The position numbers and the translations under genes were made by a program. This document shows, in pieces, positions 7,208 through 16,794 of a stretch of DNA of 64,000 bases (position 1 is the first letter of the stretch; each line of letters starts with the position of its first letter). The stretch is from DATKBT01 sp035546295 (GTDB lineage Bacteria; Acidobacteriota; Thermoanaerobaculia; Multivoradales; Multivoraceae). The stretch covers positions 1 to 64,000 of the forward strand of contig DATKBT010000164.1 in the NCBI GenBank assembly GCA_035546295.1. Direction: 5' to 3'. The notes under the pieces were generated by a model. That model was not told the origin of the DNA and ran no database searches. It was given only the letters and a program-made list of their open reading frames with translations.

Positions 7208-10200
7208 GTGGGTGTGCTTCGAGGTGCCTCGCTTCGCGTGGTGGCGTTTCTCTGCTCGATCCTCCCGGCGCTGGCGCTCGCTTCCGCCGCGCACGCGATC
7301 CAGCACGAGGTCCAGATCCTGCTCGATCTGGACGACGACGCGACCACGGGTTGCACGGTGGTCACGGTCGACGGTCCGTTCGACGGTGTCGAGCAGATCC
7401 TTCTCACGACGGTCGAGACGACCTCGCCGCCGCCGGCGGGCACGGTGACCGACGTGGCGCTGCTCGACTGCGTGAACCCGGCGACGGACACGTTCGGACC
7501 TCCCGCGTCGTTCGACGGCGGCTGGCCGATCGGGGTCGATGGTGGCGTCGACAACGGATCGGGCGCGCTCGACGTGGTCGAGACCTACGCGCCGATCGCG
7601 TCACTGGCGCTGGGCAACCTCGGTCTCGTGCGAATGGGCGTGGTGGTGACCGACGAATTCGGCGGCGAGGAGGCGCTGCTGACTGTCGACGACACGCCGG
7701 AGGGCGATCCGATCGTGATCGACCTCGGGGTGGCGATCGAGATCCCGACCCTGGGCGAGTGGTCGCTGCTGTTGCTGTGCCTGCTGCTGTCGGGCGTCGC
7801 GGTGCGGGTGCTCGGCACGCGGGGCGCGGTGGCTCTGCTGCTGGTGGTGCTGGTGGGGTGGGCGGGAGTGGCGTGGGCGGCGGGGAGCCTCGACGGCCTG
7901 GTCGACGACTGGGCTCCGGGGGATCTGCTGGGCTCGGACGGGATCGTGCTGTTCGGCAAGCGAGCCGTCGACGACCTGTGCCTACGGGTCGACGTCGAGC
8001 TGCTGTTCAACACGCCGCCGGTGGCGGACCCGCAGTCGGTGACGACGGACGAGGATGTGCCGATCGCGATCACGCTGACCGGGAGCGACCCGGAGAGCGA
8101 TCCGGTGACGTTCTCGATCGTGCCGGGGTCGGGTCCGTCGAACGGAACGCTGAGCGGAGCGCCGCCGAACCTGACCTACACGCCGGACCCCGACTTCAAC
8201 GGGCCGGACTCGTTCGAATTCCAGGTCGAGGATCCTTCGGGGGGGACCGACACGGCGACGGTGTCGATCACGGTCGACCCGGTGCAGGATCCGCCCACCG
8301 CCAACGCGCAGTCGGTGACGACGGGCGAGGACGTGCCGGTGGTAATCACGCTGACCGGCAGCGACCTCGACGGCGACTCGTTGACGTTCGCGATCGGGAC
8401 CGGGCCGGTCAACGGCTCGTTGTCGGCGATCACGCCGATCGACGCGACGTCGTCGCAGGTGACGTACACGCCGAACGGGAACTTCAACGGGGCGGACAGC
8501 TTCACCTTCACGGCCAACGACGGCACCGTCTCTTCGGCGGCGGCCACGGTCTCGATCACGGTCAACGCGGTCAACGATCCGCCGACCGCCAACTCGCAGT
8601 CGTGATGACCGACGAGGACACGCCACTGGTGATCACGCTGACGGGCGCGGACGTGGACGGCGATTCGTTGACGTTCGCGATCGCCACCGTCCCGAGCAAC
8701 GGCGGCCTCAGCGCGATCACGCCGATCGACGCGACGTCGGCGCAGGTGACCTATACGCCGAACGCGAATTTCTTCGGAGCGACAGTTTCACCTTCACGGT
8801 GAACGACGGCACGGTCTCCTCGGCCGCCGCCACGGTCTCGATCACCGTCAACTCCGTGCCCGACCCGCCGGTCGCGGGCAACGACGCGTTCAGCACGGTG
8901 GGCAACGTGGAGCTGGTGGCGGCGGAGCTCGGCGACGGCTCGATGCCTTCGGGCCCGGCCTTCGTGTCGGCGGCCGGCAACGTGCTGGCGAACGACTCGG
9001 ATCCGGTCGAGGGCACGCCGATCACGATCGTCGAGCTCCAGGGGGACACGGCGGCGCCGTTCACGGGCACGACCTCGGCAGGCGGCACCGTGACGCTTCT
9101 CGCCGACGGCCGCTTCGTCTACACCCCGGAGGCCGGCGACGGCACCTCGAGCGATCCGTTCAGCAGCCTGTCGGACCCCGGCACCATGAACGACGCCGAG
9201 GACGTGTCGACGACCGGGGAGTCGATCCTGGTGTTCCTGGGAGACGGGACCGCCGACAACCAGGACCAGGGGATCACGCTCGAGGCGAACCAGAAGCTGT
9301 TCGGCCACTCTACGGCGACGCTGCTGCTTGGCGGGATCACGGTGCAGACGCCGAGCCCGGGCGCGCGCCCCAAGATCGACAACGTGAACGTGGCAGGCGA
9401 CGGGGTGACGATCACCGATGCCACCGGGGTCGAGGTCGCTGGCCTCGACATCTCGGGCACCGACAACGCGGTGCAGATCCGCTCGACGATCGCCGGCACC
9501 TTCACCGCCAGCATCCACGACAACACGATCTCGGGCGCGGGCAGCCACGGCATCGACGCTCGGACCACGGCCGGCGAGCTGCGCCTCGTGCTCGACGCCA
9601 ACACCGGGATCGCGGCCGGCGGCAGCGGGGTTCTGCTCGACAGCACAGGCGGCGGTGCGCTGTTCGTCACCAGCTTCGGCGGCAACGGCGTCGACGGCGC
9701 GACCGCGGCCGACGGCCTGTTCGCCAACGGCGTGACTTTCGACGCCGATCCCGGCACGCCGGGCTTCGAGGAGGTGGTGGCGGGAGACGGGCTGAAGCTG
9801 ACCGGCGTCAAGGGCAACCTCCACTTTACCCAGCTCGACGTGTTCAACACCGGGGGCGTCGCGATCCAGGCGGTGGCCGATACCTCGGGTGGCACCGGCT
9901 TCGAGCTGTCGGTGGCGGACGGCCAGGTGGAGTCGACCGGCGACAGTCACGGAATCCTGCTGACCGATGTCGGGATCGACCCGACCGACGACTTCGTGCT
10001 GAACCGCATCGTCTCCTCCGGCTCCACCCGGGGCGTGGAGTTGCTGCGCGTGCTCGGCGGCGACGTCTCGATCGTCGACGCGGGGGCGGCCAGCAGCCTC
10101 TCGAGCACCGGCGAGGCGATCCGGGTCGAGGGCGGCACCTCGGCGGTCACCTTCTCGGGGGTGAGCGCGACGCGGACCACCGGGGGCGGGGCGGCGATCT

Positions 10201-11250
10201 TCGGTTTGAACCACGACGGCTCGTTCGCGATGACGATGGGCACCATCACCCACTCGGGTGGCCGGGCGATCGACTTCGACAACATGGACGGCGGCTCGGA
10301 CTTCACCGGAACCACCGTCTCGACCACCAACCACCACGGCAAGCGGCTGGTCAACAGCGCGGGCACCCACAGCTTCCCGGCCGTCGTGATCACCACCGCG
10401 CCGCCGGCCGGCGTCGACGCCCTGCACCTCGAGGACAACGCCGGCACGACGAACGTCGGGGGCCTCAGCGTGACACCAGCGGCTCACGTGGTCTGTTCGC
10501 GGGCAACGCCGGAACGCTGAACCTGACTGGCGCGACGAACCAGATCACCACCACCGGTCACTCGGCAGTCGAGATGTCGAACACGGCGATCGGCGGCTCG
10601 GGGGTTACCTTCGCGTCGATCAGCGCCAGCAACACCGGCACCAACGAGGGCGTCGACCTCGACAACGTCGCCGGGGCGACCTTCCAGGTGACCGGGACCG
10701 TGACCGTGAACACCACCGGCGGCACAGCCGCGGGCATCGACGTGGCGACGTCGTCGGCGCCGGTCACGATCAACGCGGTCGACGTCGACACGACCGCGGG
10801 CGCCGGCATCGTGCTGACCAACAACACCGGGACGGTGACGATCAGCGTTGGCGACGTGAACGCGGCGGCGGGCGTGGCCTTCGACGTCAACGGTGGGACG
10901 GCCAACGTCTCCACGGCGGCACGATTCGCAACACCGTCGACAACGCGGTCGAGATCACCGGGCGGGCGACAGCCGGCCGCACGGTGACGCTGTCGGGCAA
11001 CATAACCCACGACAACGGCGCCGGCGGGGCGACCAATCACATCGGCATCGAGATCACCGGCAACTCGGCGGGCAGCACGGTGCTCAGCGGCGCCAGCAAG
11101 GTGATCAAGTCTGGCACCCAGAACGGCGTCCAACTGGTCAACAACACCGGCCACACGATCAGCTGACGAACGGCGGTCTCGACGTCGACACCACCTCCGG
11201 CATCGGCTTCAATGCCACCGGCGGCGGCACGGTGGAGGTGAGGGCGTTTA
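7208..11250 (+). pseudogene. Large secreted tandem-95/cadherin-like repeat protein, multiply frameshifted and truncated
   Basis: The gene starts at GTG 7208 (AAAGGAG seven bases upstream) with a signal peptide ending ASAAHA. A beta-type domain follows, then an IPTL motif at residue 179 (IPTLGEWSLLLL) with a hydrophobic helix. At least three Ig-like tandem-95 repeats come next (SVTTDEDVPIAITLTGSDPE, then SFTFTANDGTVSSAAATVSI) and then a beta-helix-like region rich in N, G and T. Reading must shift frame near 8602, 8781, 10474, 10914 and 11163; each shift is repaired by adding one base. Homology-like sequence stops near 11250 with no stop codon. Likely an extracellular adhesin-type protein, now broken or mis-sequenced. 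Confidence 0.75.
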
Positions 11251-11370
11251 TCTGCTCCTCGAGTGGCGCCGGCCACGGTAACACGGCGGCGGAAGGGACC
11301 CGTGCGTCGAGCGAAAGCGGGCAGCTCCCCTTCCATCGGGATCCAGAGCCGGGGGCTGAGCCGGAACGAT

Positions 11371-12075
11371 TTACGAGCCCTCCGGCTGGTCGGACTCGAC
11401 CGCAGACCCGTCGAGCGCCTGAGAGCCGAGCGCGACCCGACGGAGCCGCTGGGCGAGCGAGTCGCGGAAGCTCTCCAGCTCGGAGACGCTCAGCTCCTCG
11501 AGCATGTCGGGCAGGGGCTCGAGCGGAAAGCGTGCGAGCAGCCAGGCGAGGACCCCAGGGTCGATGCCGGCGTCCTTGGCGAGGGCCAGAGAGAGGTCCT
11601 GCTCGGGGGGATGGCCGGCCCGGTCGAGGAAGTAGAGGACGACCAGGTCTCGGGGCTCGGAGCGCGACAACACGCACGTCAACTTGTTGGCGCGCAGGTC
11701 GGTCAGAGACTCGACGGTGATCCCCTCGACCGGGGGCGGCGGCGGCTCCAGGTCGGGGAGCGGCTCGTGGACGACGTCCAGCTCGGTGATTCGGCCGTCT
11801 GCGTCCAGGCGAGCGCGGACGAGCCGACCGGTGTCCCGCACGACCGTCGCCGAGACGCCGGAAGCGCCAGCGACCTCCTCCAGCAGGCCGACGAGCGCCC
11901 GCATGTCTTCCGCGTCGTGAACGAACAGATCGACGTCCCCCGTCGTCCGGTGAGCGAGATAGACACCGGCGAGGGCGGCGCCTCCGCCGAGATGGCAGGG
12001 GATCCTCTGCTGGCACTGCCGCACGAAGCGGAGGATCGTCTCGGAGACGACCCGGCGGTCGAAGGAGCTACGCAC
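11371..12075 (-). CDS. AbiEii-like nucleotidyltransferase (toxin-type)
   Basis: A 234-residue protein with the minimal nucleotidyltransferase fold of the AbiEii/type IV toxin group. Motif I is HLGGGAALAGVYLAHR followed by the catalytic pair in GDVDLFV; a third acidic position lies in ITELDVVHEP. The family signature DLRANKLTCVLSRSEPRDLV (K then R-RD) follows, with a helical C-terminus. GTG 12075 is chosen because the upstream gene ends at 12068, an eight-base overlap; a longer frame upstream runs through that gene and is not coding. It would transfer nucleotides to an RNA or protein target when free of its partner. Target unknown. Confidence 0.8.
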   Translation of the reverse strand: MRSSFDRRVVSETILRFVRQCQQRIPCHLGGGAALAGVYLAHRTTGDVDLFVHDAEDMRALVGLLEEVAGASGVSATVVRDTGRLVRARLDADGRITELDVVHEPLPDLEPPPPPVEGITVESLTDLRANKLTCVLSRSEPRDLVVLYFLDRAGHPPEQDLSLALAKDAGIDPGVLAWLLARFPLEPLPDMLEELSVSELESFRDSLAQRLRRVALGSQALDGSAVESDQPEGS

Positions 12076-12418
12076 GGGCCGCTCGAGTCGATCCGGCCGA
12101 TCGGGCAGCGGCCGGCGGCCACTCGGACGTAGGGAGGCCCAGCAGCCACGCCCACATCGCTCTCGAGCGTCCCAGGTGGCGGACGAGTCTCGGCCACTCG
12201 CTCCCGATCTGGTCGGCAGTGACGAACATCCAGACATCGCGGGTGTTGGCTTCCCGGAGCAGAGCCCCCATCCAGTAGGCGCGCTCGTCGGGATCCTCGG
12301 AACGGAGGTGGCGGCGCAGGTCGCCCACGGTCGCTCCCGTCCACCACAGGAAGTAGGGGCGGGTCGAGTCGTCGGCGAGATCGGCCGACGTGGGCGGCAG
12401 CGGAAGCGGGGCGGACAT
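12068..12418 (-). CDS. Unnamed 116-residue partner of the nucleotidyltransferase
   Basis: A small soluble protein with no domain I can name. Its middle is well formed: RPYFLWWTGATVGDLRRHL, DERAYWMGALLREANTRDVW and WPRLVRHLGRSRAMWAWLLG. This tryptophan-rich helical layout recurs, as I recall it, in short proteins next to AbiEii-like nucleotidyltransferases, so it may be the cognate antitoxin or a specificity subunit. It is not an AbiEi-type helix-turn-helix protein. It precedes and overlaps the nucleotidyltransferase by eight bases, the order expected for an antitoxin. The C-terminal 20 residues are low complexity. Function is inference. Confidence 0.65.
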   Translation of the reverse strand: MSAPLPLPPTSADLADDSTRPYFLWWTGATVGDLRRHLRSEDPDERAYWMGALLREANTRDVWMFVTADQIGSEWPRLVRHLGRSRAMWAWLLGLPTSEWPPAAARSAGSTRAARA

Positions 12419-12551
12419 CGCGCGTAGATTGTAGAGGGACCGGCCCCTCGACGACGATCTCGCGGCTGCCGGAGCGGGTCCGTGCGCGGGATCGCGACGC
12501 TGGCGCCGGGCGCTTGCTCCTCGATCGGCGTAATGCAGGCGCCCATTGTAT
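12419..12551. promoter_or_regulatory. Divergent promoter region of the toxin-antitoxin island
   Basis: 133 bases separate the leftward nucleotidyltransferase pair from the rightward Xre/RES pair. The right end around 12545-12575 is clearly AT-richer than the flanks, and read leftwards it holds a TACAAT -10-like hexamer. No -35 partner or operator palindrome is convincing. Confidence 0.35.
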
Positions 12552-12959
12552 ATGACAGAAACATCGACTAATCTTGCAGGTGAAATGCAGCTCCTCGTCG
12601 AAAGCCTCCCCTCCGCACCGGCTGTGCTCTCCAAGGCGCTGGAGCGCGCCGCCGAGCTCCTCGGCTTCACCGACCGCGAGATCGCGGGCGTGCTCGGCGT
12701 GAGCCCGTCGTCGGTCTCGCGGCTGTTCCACGGCACCCGCACGATCGACCCGCAGAGCAAGGAGGGCGAGCTGGCGCTCCTGCTCCTGCGCGTCTTCCGC
12801 AGCCTCGACGGTCTGCTCGGCGGGGACGGCGAACAGAGTCGACGATGGCTGCGCGCCCACAACCACCACCTGGCCGGCGTGCCCGCCGACCTGCTGCAGA
12901 CCGCCCACGGACTGGTCCGTGTCGCCGACTACCTGGACGCTCTCCGCGGTCACGGCTGA
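12552..12959 (+). CDS. Xre/ParS-type antitoxin (MbcA/ParS/Xre family)
   Basis: A 135-residue antitoxin. The N-terminal half is a Xre-like helix-turn-helix (ELLGFTDREIAGVLGVSPSS, then VSRLFHGTRTIDPQSKEGEL). The C-terminal half is the toxin-binding DUF2384-type domain with the family ending RRWLRAHNHHLAGVPADLLQ. It would neutralise the RES toxin encoded directly after it and repress the pair. ATG 12552 is preferred over a TTG six bases upstream. The reading frame runs into the toxin frame, with a 41-base overlap. Confidence 0.88.
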   Translation: MTETSTNLAGEMQLLVESLPSAPAVLSKALERAAELLGFTDREIAGVLGVSPSSVSRLFHGTRTIDPQSKEGELALLLLRVFRSLDGLLGGDGEQSRRWLRAHNHHLAGVPADLLQTAHGLVRVADYLDALRGHG

Positions 12960-13725
12960 GCTCAGAACGCTGCAGGGTCGCCCCTGGCGGGTGGTCGAGG
13001 CGCAGCACGTGGTGTCGACCCGCAAGCTGGTCGACACCGCCGCGGAGCAGGCTCTGCTCGAGGAGCTGCTCGAGCGCGCGAAGCCGCCGCTGCCGCCGGA
13101 GCCCGAGGCCGTGCGGGCGCCGCGTCGCGCGCGCGCGACGCGCCTGCACTATCTCCTGGTCACGCCGTTTCGCTATCCGCCGCTCCGCCACGGCTCGCGC
13201 TTCGGCACCCGCGCCGAGCGCGGCATCTGGTACGGGGCCGACGCGCTGCCGACGGCGCTCGCCGAGGTCGCCTACTACCGGCTGGTGTTCCTGGAGGGCA
13301 CCGAGGCCGACCTCGAGCCGATCCTGGTCGACCTCTCCGCGTTCCGCGTGCGCGTGCGCACGCGGGCCGGCGTCGACCTGCGACGGCCGCCATTCTCCGC
13401 GCACGAGGCCGAGGTCTCCTCACCGGTTTCCTATGCGGCGTCGCAGGCGCTGGGGCGGGTGCTGCGCGAGGCCGGCGTCGAAGCCTTCCGCTATCGTTCG
13501 GCGCGCGATGTGGGCGGCGGTGCGAACATCGCGCTGTTCACGCCCGCCGCCTTCGCCGCCCGCGAGCCCGAGCCGCCCGAGACCTGGTACTGCGTGGCGA
13601 CCCGCGCGGCGGTCGAGCTCACGCGCCGCGCGCTGAGCCGTCCGAACGTGGCGAAGGGGTCGACGTACCGGTTCCCCCGCGAGGTCTTCGAGGTCGAGGG
13701 CGCCCTCCCGACCCCCGCCGTCTGA
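12919..13725 (+). CDS. RES-domain toxin (NAD+-consuming family)
   Basis: A 268-residue RES toxin; characterised members deplete or transfer NAD+ and stop growth. The domain spans about residues 70-250. It shows the defining Arg in LVTPFRYPPLRHGSRFGTR, the Glu in IWYGADALPTALAEVAYYR and the Ser in SYAASQALGRVLREAGVE. The family N-terminus WRVVEAQHVVSTRKLVDT is intact, so the protein looks complete and active. GTG 12919 overlaps the antitoxin by 41 bases; no better start is seen, and the true start could be a little further in. With the antitoxin it forms a type II pair on the right arm of the island. Confidence 0.88.
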   Translation: MSPTTWTLSAVTAELRTLQGRPWRVVEAQHVVSTRKLVDTAAEQALLEELLERAKPPLPPEPEAVRAPRRARATRLHYLLVTPFRYPPLRHGSRFGTRAERGIWYGADALPTALAEVAYYRLVFLEGTEADLEPILVDLSAFRVRVRTRAGVDLRRPPFSAHEAEVSSPVSYAASQALGRVLREAGVEAFRYRSARDVGGGANIALFTPAAFAAREPEPPETWYCVATRAAVELTRRALSRPNVAKGSTYRFPREVFEVEGALPTPAV

Positions 13726-13933
13726 GCCCGTCGAGCGCGCGGCGTCGCCTCCGTCCGGCGGGCGAAGGGCAGCCGCGCTCCATGGAAGTCCTGTCCTCGC
13801 GGTGTAAGAAAAGCCAGGAGCCCGGCGGTTGGTTGCTCCTCGCGCGCGGGGATCGAGCCTCGGGCCGGCGTGGGTCGCGGCTTCGAGCATGTCCTGATCC
13901 CACCTTTCCGGGTTTTCTCCGTATACGGAACGC

Positions 13934-14576
13934 TCAGCGAGCGCTTGGCCAGAGGTCGCCGGCCGTGACCGCACCGGTCTCGAGGTGGATGTCGAGGACG
14001 CGGCCGGCGAGCGTGCGCCGACCGGACGCCGCGACGACCTCGTCGGGGACCAGCGCGGGAGCGGCATCGAGGATCGCCAGCTCGGCGCGCAGGGGAGCCG
14101 CTGCGTCCGGAGACGCGTGCCACCATCTCCTCGAGTATCTCCTCGAGCTGAGCGCGGTAGCGGGCGAGGAAGCCGGTCAGCGCTCCTTCGATCGCGTCAC
14201 TCGAGACCACTCTCGCCTGGGGGAACTCCGCGCGGAGGACCGGGTTGCCGCCGACGTAGTCGAGATGCCAGTGGGTGTTGACGACGAAGCGGACGCCGGC
14301 TCCGGCGGTGCGGGCGCAGTCGACGACGCGCTGGGTGTGCTCTCGGTGGCGCCCGGTGTCGACCACCACCAGACCGTCGGCGCCGCGGAGCACCACGGTG
14401 TTGCCGTCCGGTTGCGTGCCGGCGACGAACGAGCCTGGGATCAGCTCGACCCCCGCCGCGATCTCGCTGGCCGCGAGCGGCGGGCCGGCGAGGACGGCGT
14501 AGAGGCCCAGCAGCAATCCCAGAGAGCGGGGAGGGCAGAGATAGCCGCGCAGGGGCGCCGACGAGCCTCGAGTCAT
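13934..14576 (-). pseudogene. Secreted metallo-beta-lactamase-fold hydrolase, frameshifted and 3'-truncated
   Basis: From ATG 14576 a signal peptide (LGLLLGLYAVLAGPPLAASE) leads into a metallo-beta-lactamase fold: VELIPGSFVAGTQPDGNTVV, LVVVDTGRHREHTQRVV and VVNTHWHLDYVGGNP. The metal motif HxHxDH reads HWHLDY, so the final histidine is a tyrosine, a single-base change. Near 14113 the frame shifts; the second frame continues LRAELAILDAAPALVPDEVV to HLETGAVTAGDLWP and stops at 13934. The C-terminal part with the later metal ligands is missing. The broken end faces the toxin-antitoxin island. I call it a decayed gene. Confidence 0.72.
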
Positions 14577-14903
14577 TCGACGTCTCCACGACGGTTCGTC
14601 GGCATGAGATACGGGCTGACCGGCGTTTGGGTTCAGGGACCCTCGAGTCGCGATCGGGGCTCCGATCCGGCTGGAAGTCGCTGCAGCGCCACCAGAGCTG
14701 CGGACCCCTCTTAGCAAGCTGGCGCCGAACTGTCTCGGGGCGGCCGAAACGCACGTAAGCTGGGGACCTCGAGAGGAAGAGACATCCCGGTGCGAGCCAC
14801 GGCGGCGCGCTGCCTGCGGCTTCAGCCAGTGTTTGACCGGAGGGCGGCACTCTGGGCGCTGATCTCGAGGCTTCGAGCGACCCCACCCGGTGGATGGGCG
14901 GAG
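14577..14903. other. Divergent intergenic region
   Basis: 327 bases between the metallo-beta-lactamase remnant (leftward) and the porin operon (rightward). The porin frame is open from 14790, so its true start may lie inside this stretch. No distinct promoter, operator or RNA structure is seen. Confidence 0.4.
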
Positions 14904-16283
14904 ATGCGAGAACACCCCCAGGATCGAGCCGGAGCTCGCCCGCCGAGCGGCGGGCGAGTCGTCGCGGCGCTCTTCGCCACCGGGCTTCTCGCCATCCGAT
15001 TTCTCGCCATCGGACTTCTCTTTGCGCCGTCGGCGTCGAGCGCGCAGAGCCTCGGGCCGGCGAGCGGCTCCCAGGAGCCGGGAGCGGAGGCAGAGGAGGA
15101 CGGCCGGTCGCGACCCTCGCGCTACCCCGGCTTCACCTTCAACGGATTCGGAACCCTCGGTCTCACACGCTCGAACGAGCGCGGGGCGGACTTCGTGGCG
15201 AACTCGCTGCGCCCTCAGGGTCCCGGCCGCAGCGACGAGTGGAGCCCCGACGTCGACAGCCGCCTCGGCCTCCAGCTCAGCGCCGATCTGATGCCGAAGC
15301 TCACCGCCGTCGTCCAGGTGGTGGTAGAGCAGACGCACGACGACGACTACGAGCCGACGATCGAGTGGGCCAATCTGAAGTTCTCTATCACCGAGGACCT
15401 CGGTGTTCGGATCGGCAGGACGGCGCTGCCCACCTTCCTGGTGGCCGATCACCGCAAGGTCGGTTTCGCCAACCCCTGGGTGCGGCCGCCGATCGAGCTC
15501 TACGGGCTGGTTCCGGTATTCAACAGCGACGGCCTCGACCTCAGCTACCGCCATCGCCTCGGCGGCGGCTGGGGGCATACGATCCAGGCGATCGCCGGCT
15601 TCTCCAACGCCGATCTGCCGGGAGGGAGCAGGGCCGAGATCCGCGATCTCTATGGTCTCTTCGACACCTTCGAGCGGAGTGCGCTCACCCTTCGGACCGC
15701 GCTGGCCACCGGCAGGGTGACGATCGACTTCTCCCAGCCGCTGTTCGACCTCTTTCGCGCTTTCGGTCCCGAGGGAGTGGCCATCGCCGACCGCTTCGAC
15801 GTCGATGATCAGCGCATCGACTTCGCGTCGGTCGGCGTCGGCTACGACCCCGGGGAGTGGTTCGTCACCGCCGAGGGCGGCCAGATCCGGGGGAGTTCTC
15901 TGGTCGCCGACCGCACGTCCGGCTACGTCACCGGGGGGCGCCGGATGGGCGATCTCACCGTTCACGTCACCTACTCGGAGGCCGTGAGGAACGGCTCGAT
16001 CCCGCGCTCGGGACTCACCCTGTCGACACTGCCGCCCGAGCTCGTGCCGCCGGCTTCGGCGCTCAACGCCGCCCTCGACGAGGTCCTCACCTCGATCGTG
16101 GAGCAGCGGACGGTCTCGCTCGGCCTGCGCTGGGACTTTCGGCCGGACGTCGCGCTCAAGCTCCAGCTGGATCGGATCGAAGCCGGCCCGGAGTCGTATG
16201 GCCCCTTCGTCAACCGCGATCCGGGATTCGAGGCCGGCGCCGACGCCACCTTGATCACGCTCAACTGCGACTTCGTCTTCTGA
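14904..16283 (+). CDS. Outer-membrane porin-like beta-barrel
   Basis: About 459 residues. The N-terminus has a positively charged stretch and hydrophobic core (VVAALFATGLLAIRFLAIGL) ending SASSAQS, a signal peptide. The mature part begins FTFNGFGTLGLTRSNE, a typical porin first strand, with repeated alternating amphipathic strands and the final strand ATLITLNCDFVF ending in Phe, as outer-membrane barrels do. Length fits a 16-18-strand porin. The start is uncertain: ATG 14904 has GGAG too close, and a start at 14790 would add 38 residues. It is followed at once by a PstS-like protein and a GGDEF-EAL protein, a combination seen in proteobacterial sensory operons. Confidence 0.75.
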   Translation: MREHPQDRAGARPPSGGRVVAALFATGLLAIRFLAIGLLFAPSASSAQSLGPASGSQEPGAEAEEDGRSRPSRYPGFTFNGFGTLGLTRSNERGADFVANSLRPQGPGRSDEWSPDVDSRLGLQLSADLMPKLTAVVQVVVEQTHDDDYEPTIEWANLKFSITEDLGVRIGRTALPTFLVADHRKVGFANPWVRPPIELYGLVPVFNSDGLDLSYRHRLGGGWGHTIQAIAGFSNADLPGGSRAEIRDLYGLFDTFERSALTLRTALATGRVTIDFSQPLFDLFRAFGPEGVAIADRFDVDDQRIDFASVGVGYDPGEWFVTAEGGQIRGSSLVADRTSGYVTGGRRMGDLTVHVTYSEAVRNGSIPRSGLTLSTLPPELVPPASALNAALDEVLTSIVEQRTVSLGLRWDFRPDVALKLQLDRIEAGPESYGPFVNRDPGFEAGADATLITLNCDFVF

Positions 16284-16784
16284 ATGGGACGTCGGGCTCC
16301 GAGCATGGGTTGCAAGCGCGTGGATCGCAGCGAGGATTCGAGCCGGTGGGGTTGGTTGCGCCCGCGTCTCGCGCTCGCCCTGCTCCTGCTGGCCGGCGCC
16401 GCCAGTGCCAACGACATCAACAGCAGCGAAGTGGTCGTCGTGGTGGCGGCAGCGAGCCCCCTCGAAAGCCTGTCGCAGGCGGCGCTCAGCGACGTCTTCC
16501 TGGGCCGGACCAGTCGCCTTCCGGATGGTCGACCGGCGGTGGCCCTCGATCTCAGGGAGGGTTCCTCGGCTCGCGCCGAGTTCTACGAGACGTACCTCGG
16601 ACGCTCGGCCGCCCAGATCAAGGCGCACTGGTCGAAGATCATCTTCACCGGCAGAGGAAGCCCCCCGCGAGAAGTCGCCAACGGGCTCGAGATGCGCCGG
16701 CTGGTGGCCCAGGACCCCGGCGCCATCGGCTATCTGGAGCTTTCGTTGGTCGACGACAGCGTCAAGAAGGTCCGGATCGAATGA
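16284..16784 (+). CDS. PstS-like periplasmic binding protein
   Basis: 166 residues starting on the base after the porin stop. A signal peptide (LALALLLLAGAASAND) precedes a short phosphate-binding-protein-like domain: VVVVAAASPLESLSQAALSD, VFLGRTSRLPDGR, AHWSKIIFTGRGSPPREVAN and DPGAIGYLELSLVDDSVKKV. The motif order matches the small PBP-like proteins found beside diguanylate cyclases, not a full PstS. It probably senses a ligand in the periplasm for the downstream GGDEF-EAL protein. The ligand is unknown. A second ATG 21 bases in is an alternative start. Confidence 0.78.
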   Translation: MGRRAPSMGCKRVDRSEDSSRWGWLRPRLALALLLLAGAASANDINSSEVVVVVAAASPLESLSQAALSDVFLGRTSRLPDGRPAVALDLREGSSARAEFYETYLGRSAAQIKAHWSKIIFTGRGSPPREVANGLEMRRLVAQDPGAIGYLELSLVDDSVKKVRIE

Positions 16785-16794
16785 ACGGCAGCCG

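Noticed and set aside
8751..10487. A 578-codon leftward frame
   Set aside because: Antisense to the repeat protein, whose own frame has clear Ig-like repeats; the shadow is Arg/Val/Gly-rich.
12068..12564. Extending the nucleotidyltransferase to a 397-codon protein from 12564
   Set aside because: The extra N-terminus is in a different frame from the better-formed 116-residue partner gene and has no conserved-looking sequence.
11300..13760. Short direct repeats (CGTCGAGCG) near both edges of the toxin-antitoxin island as insertion-site duplications
   Set aside because: Nine bases in DNA this GC-rich are expected by chance, and they do not sit exactly at the breakpoints.
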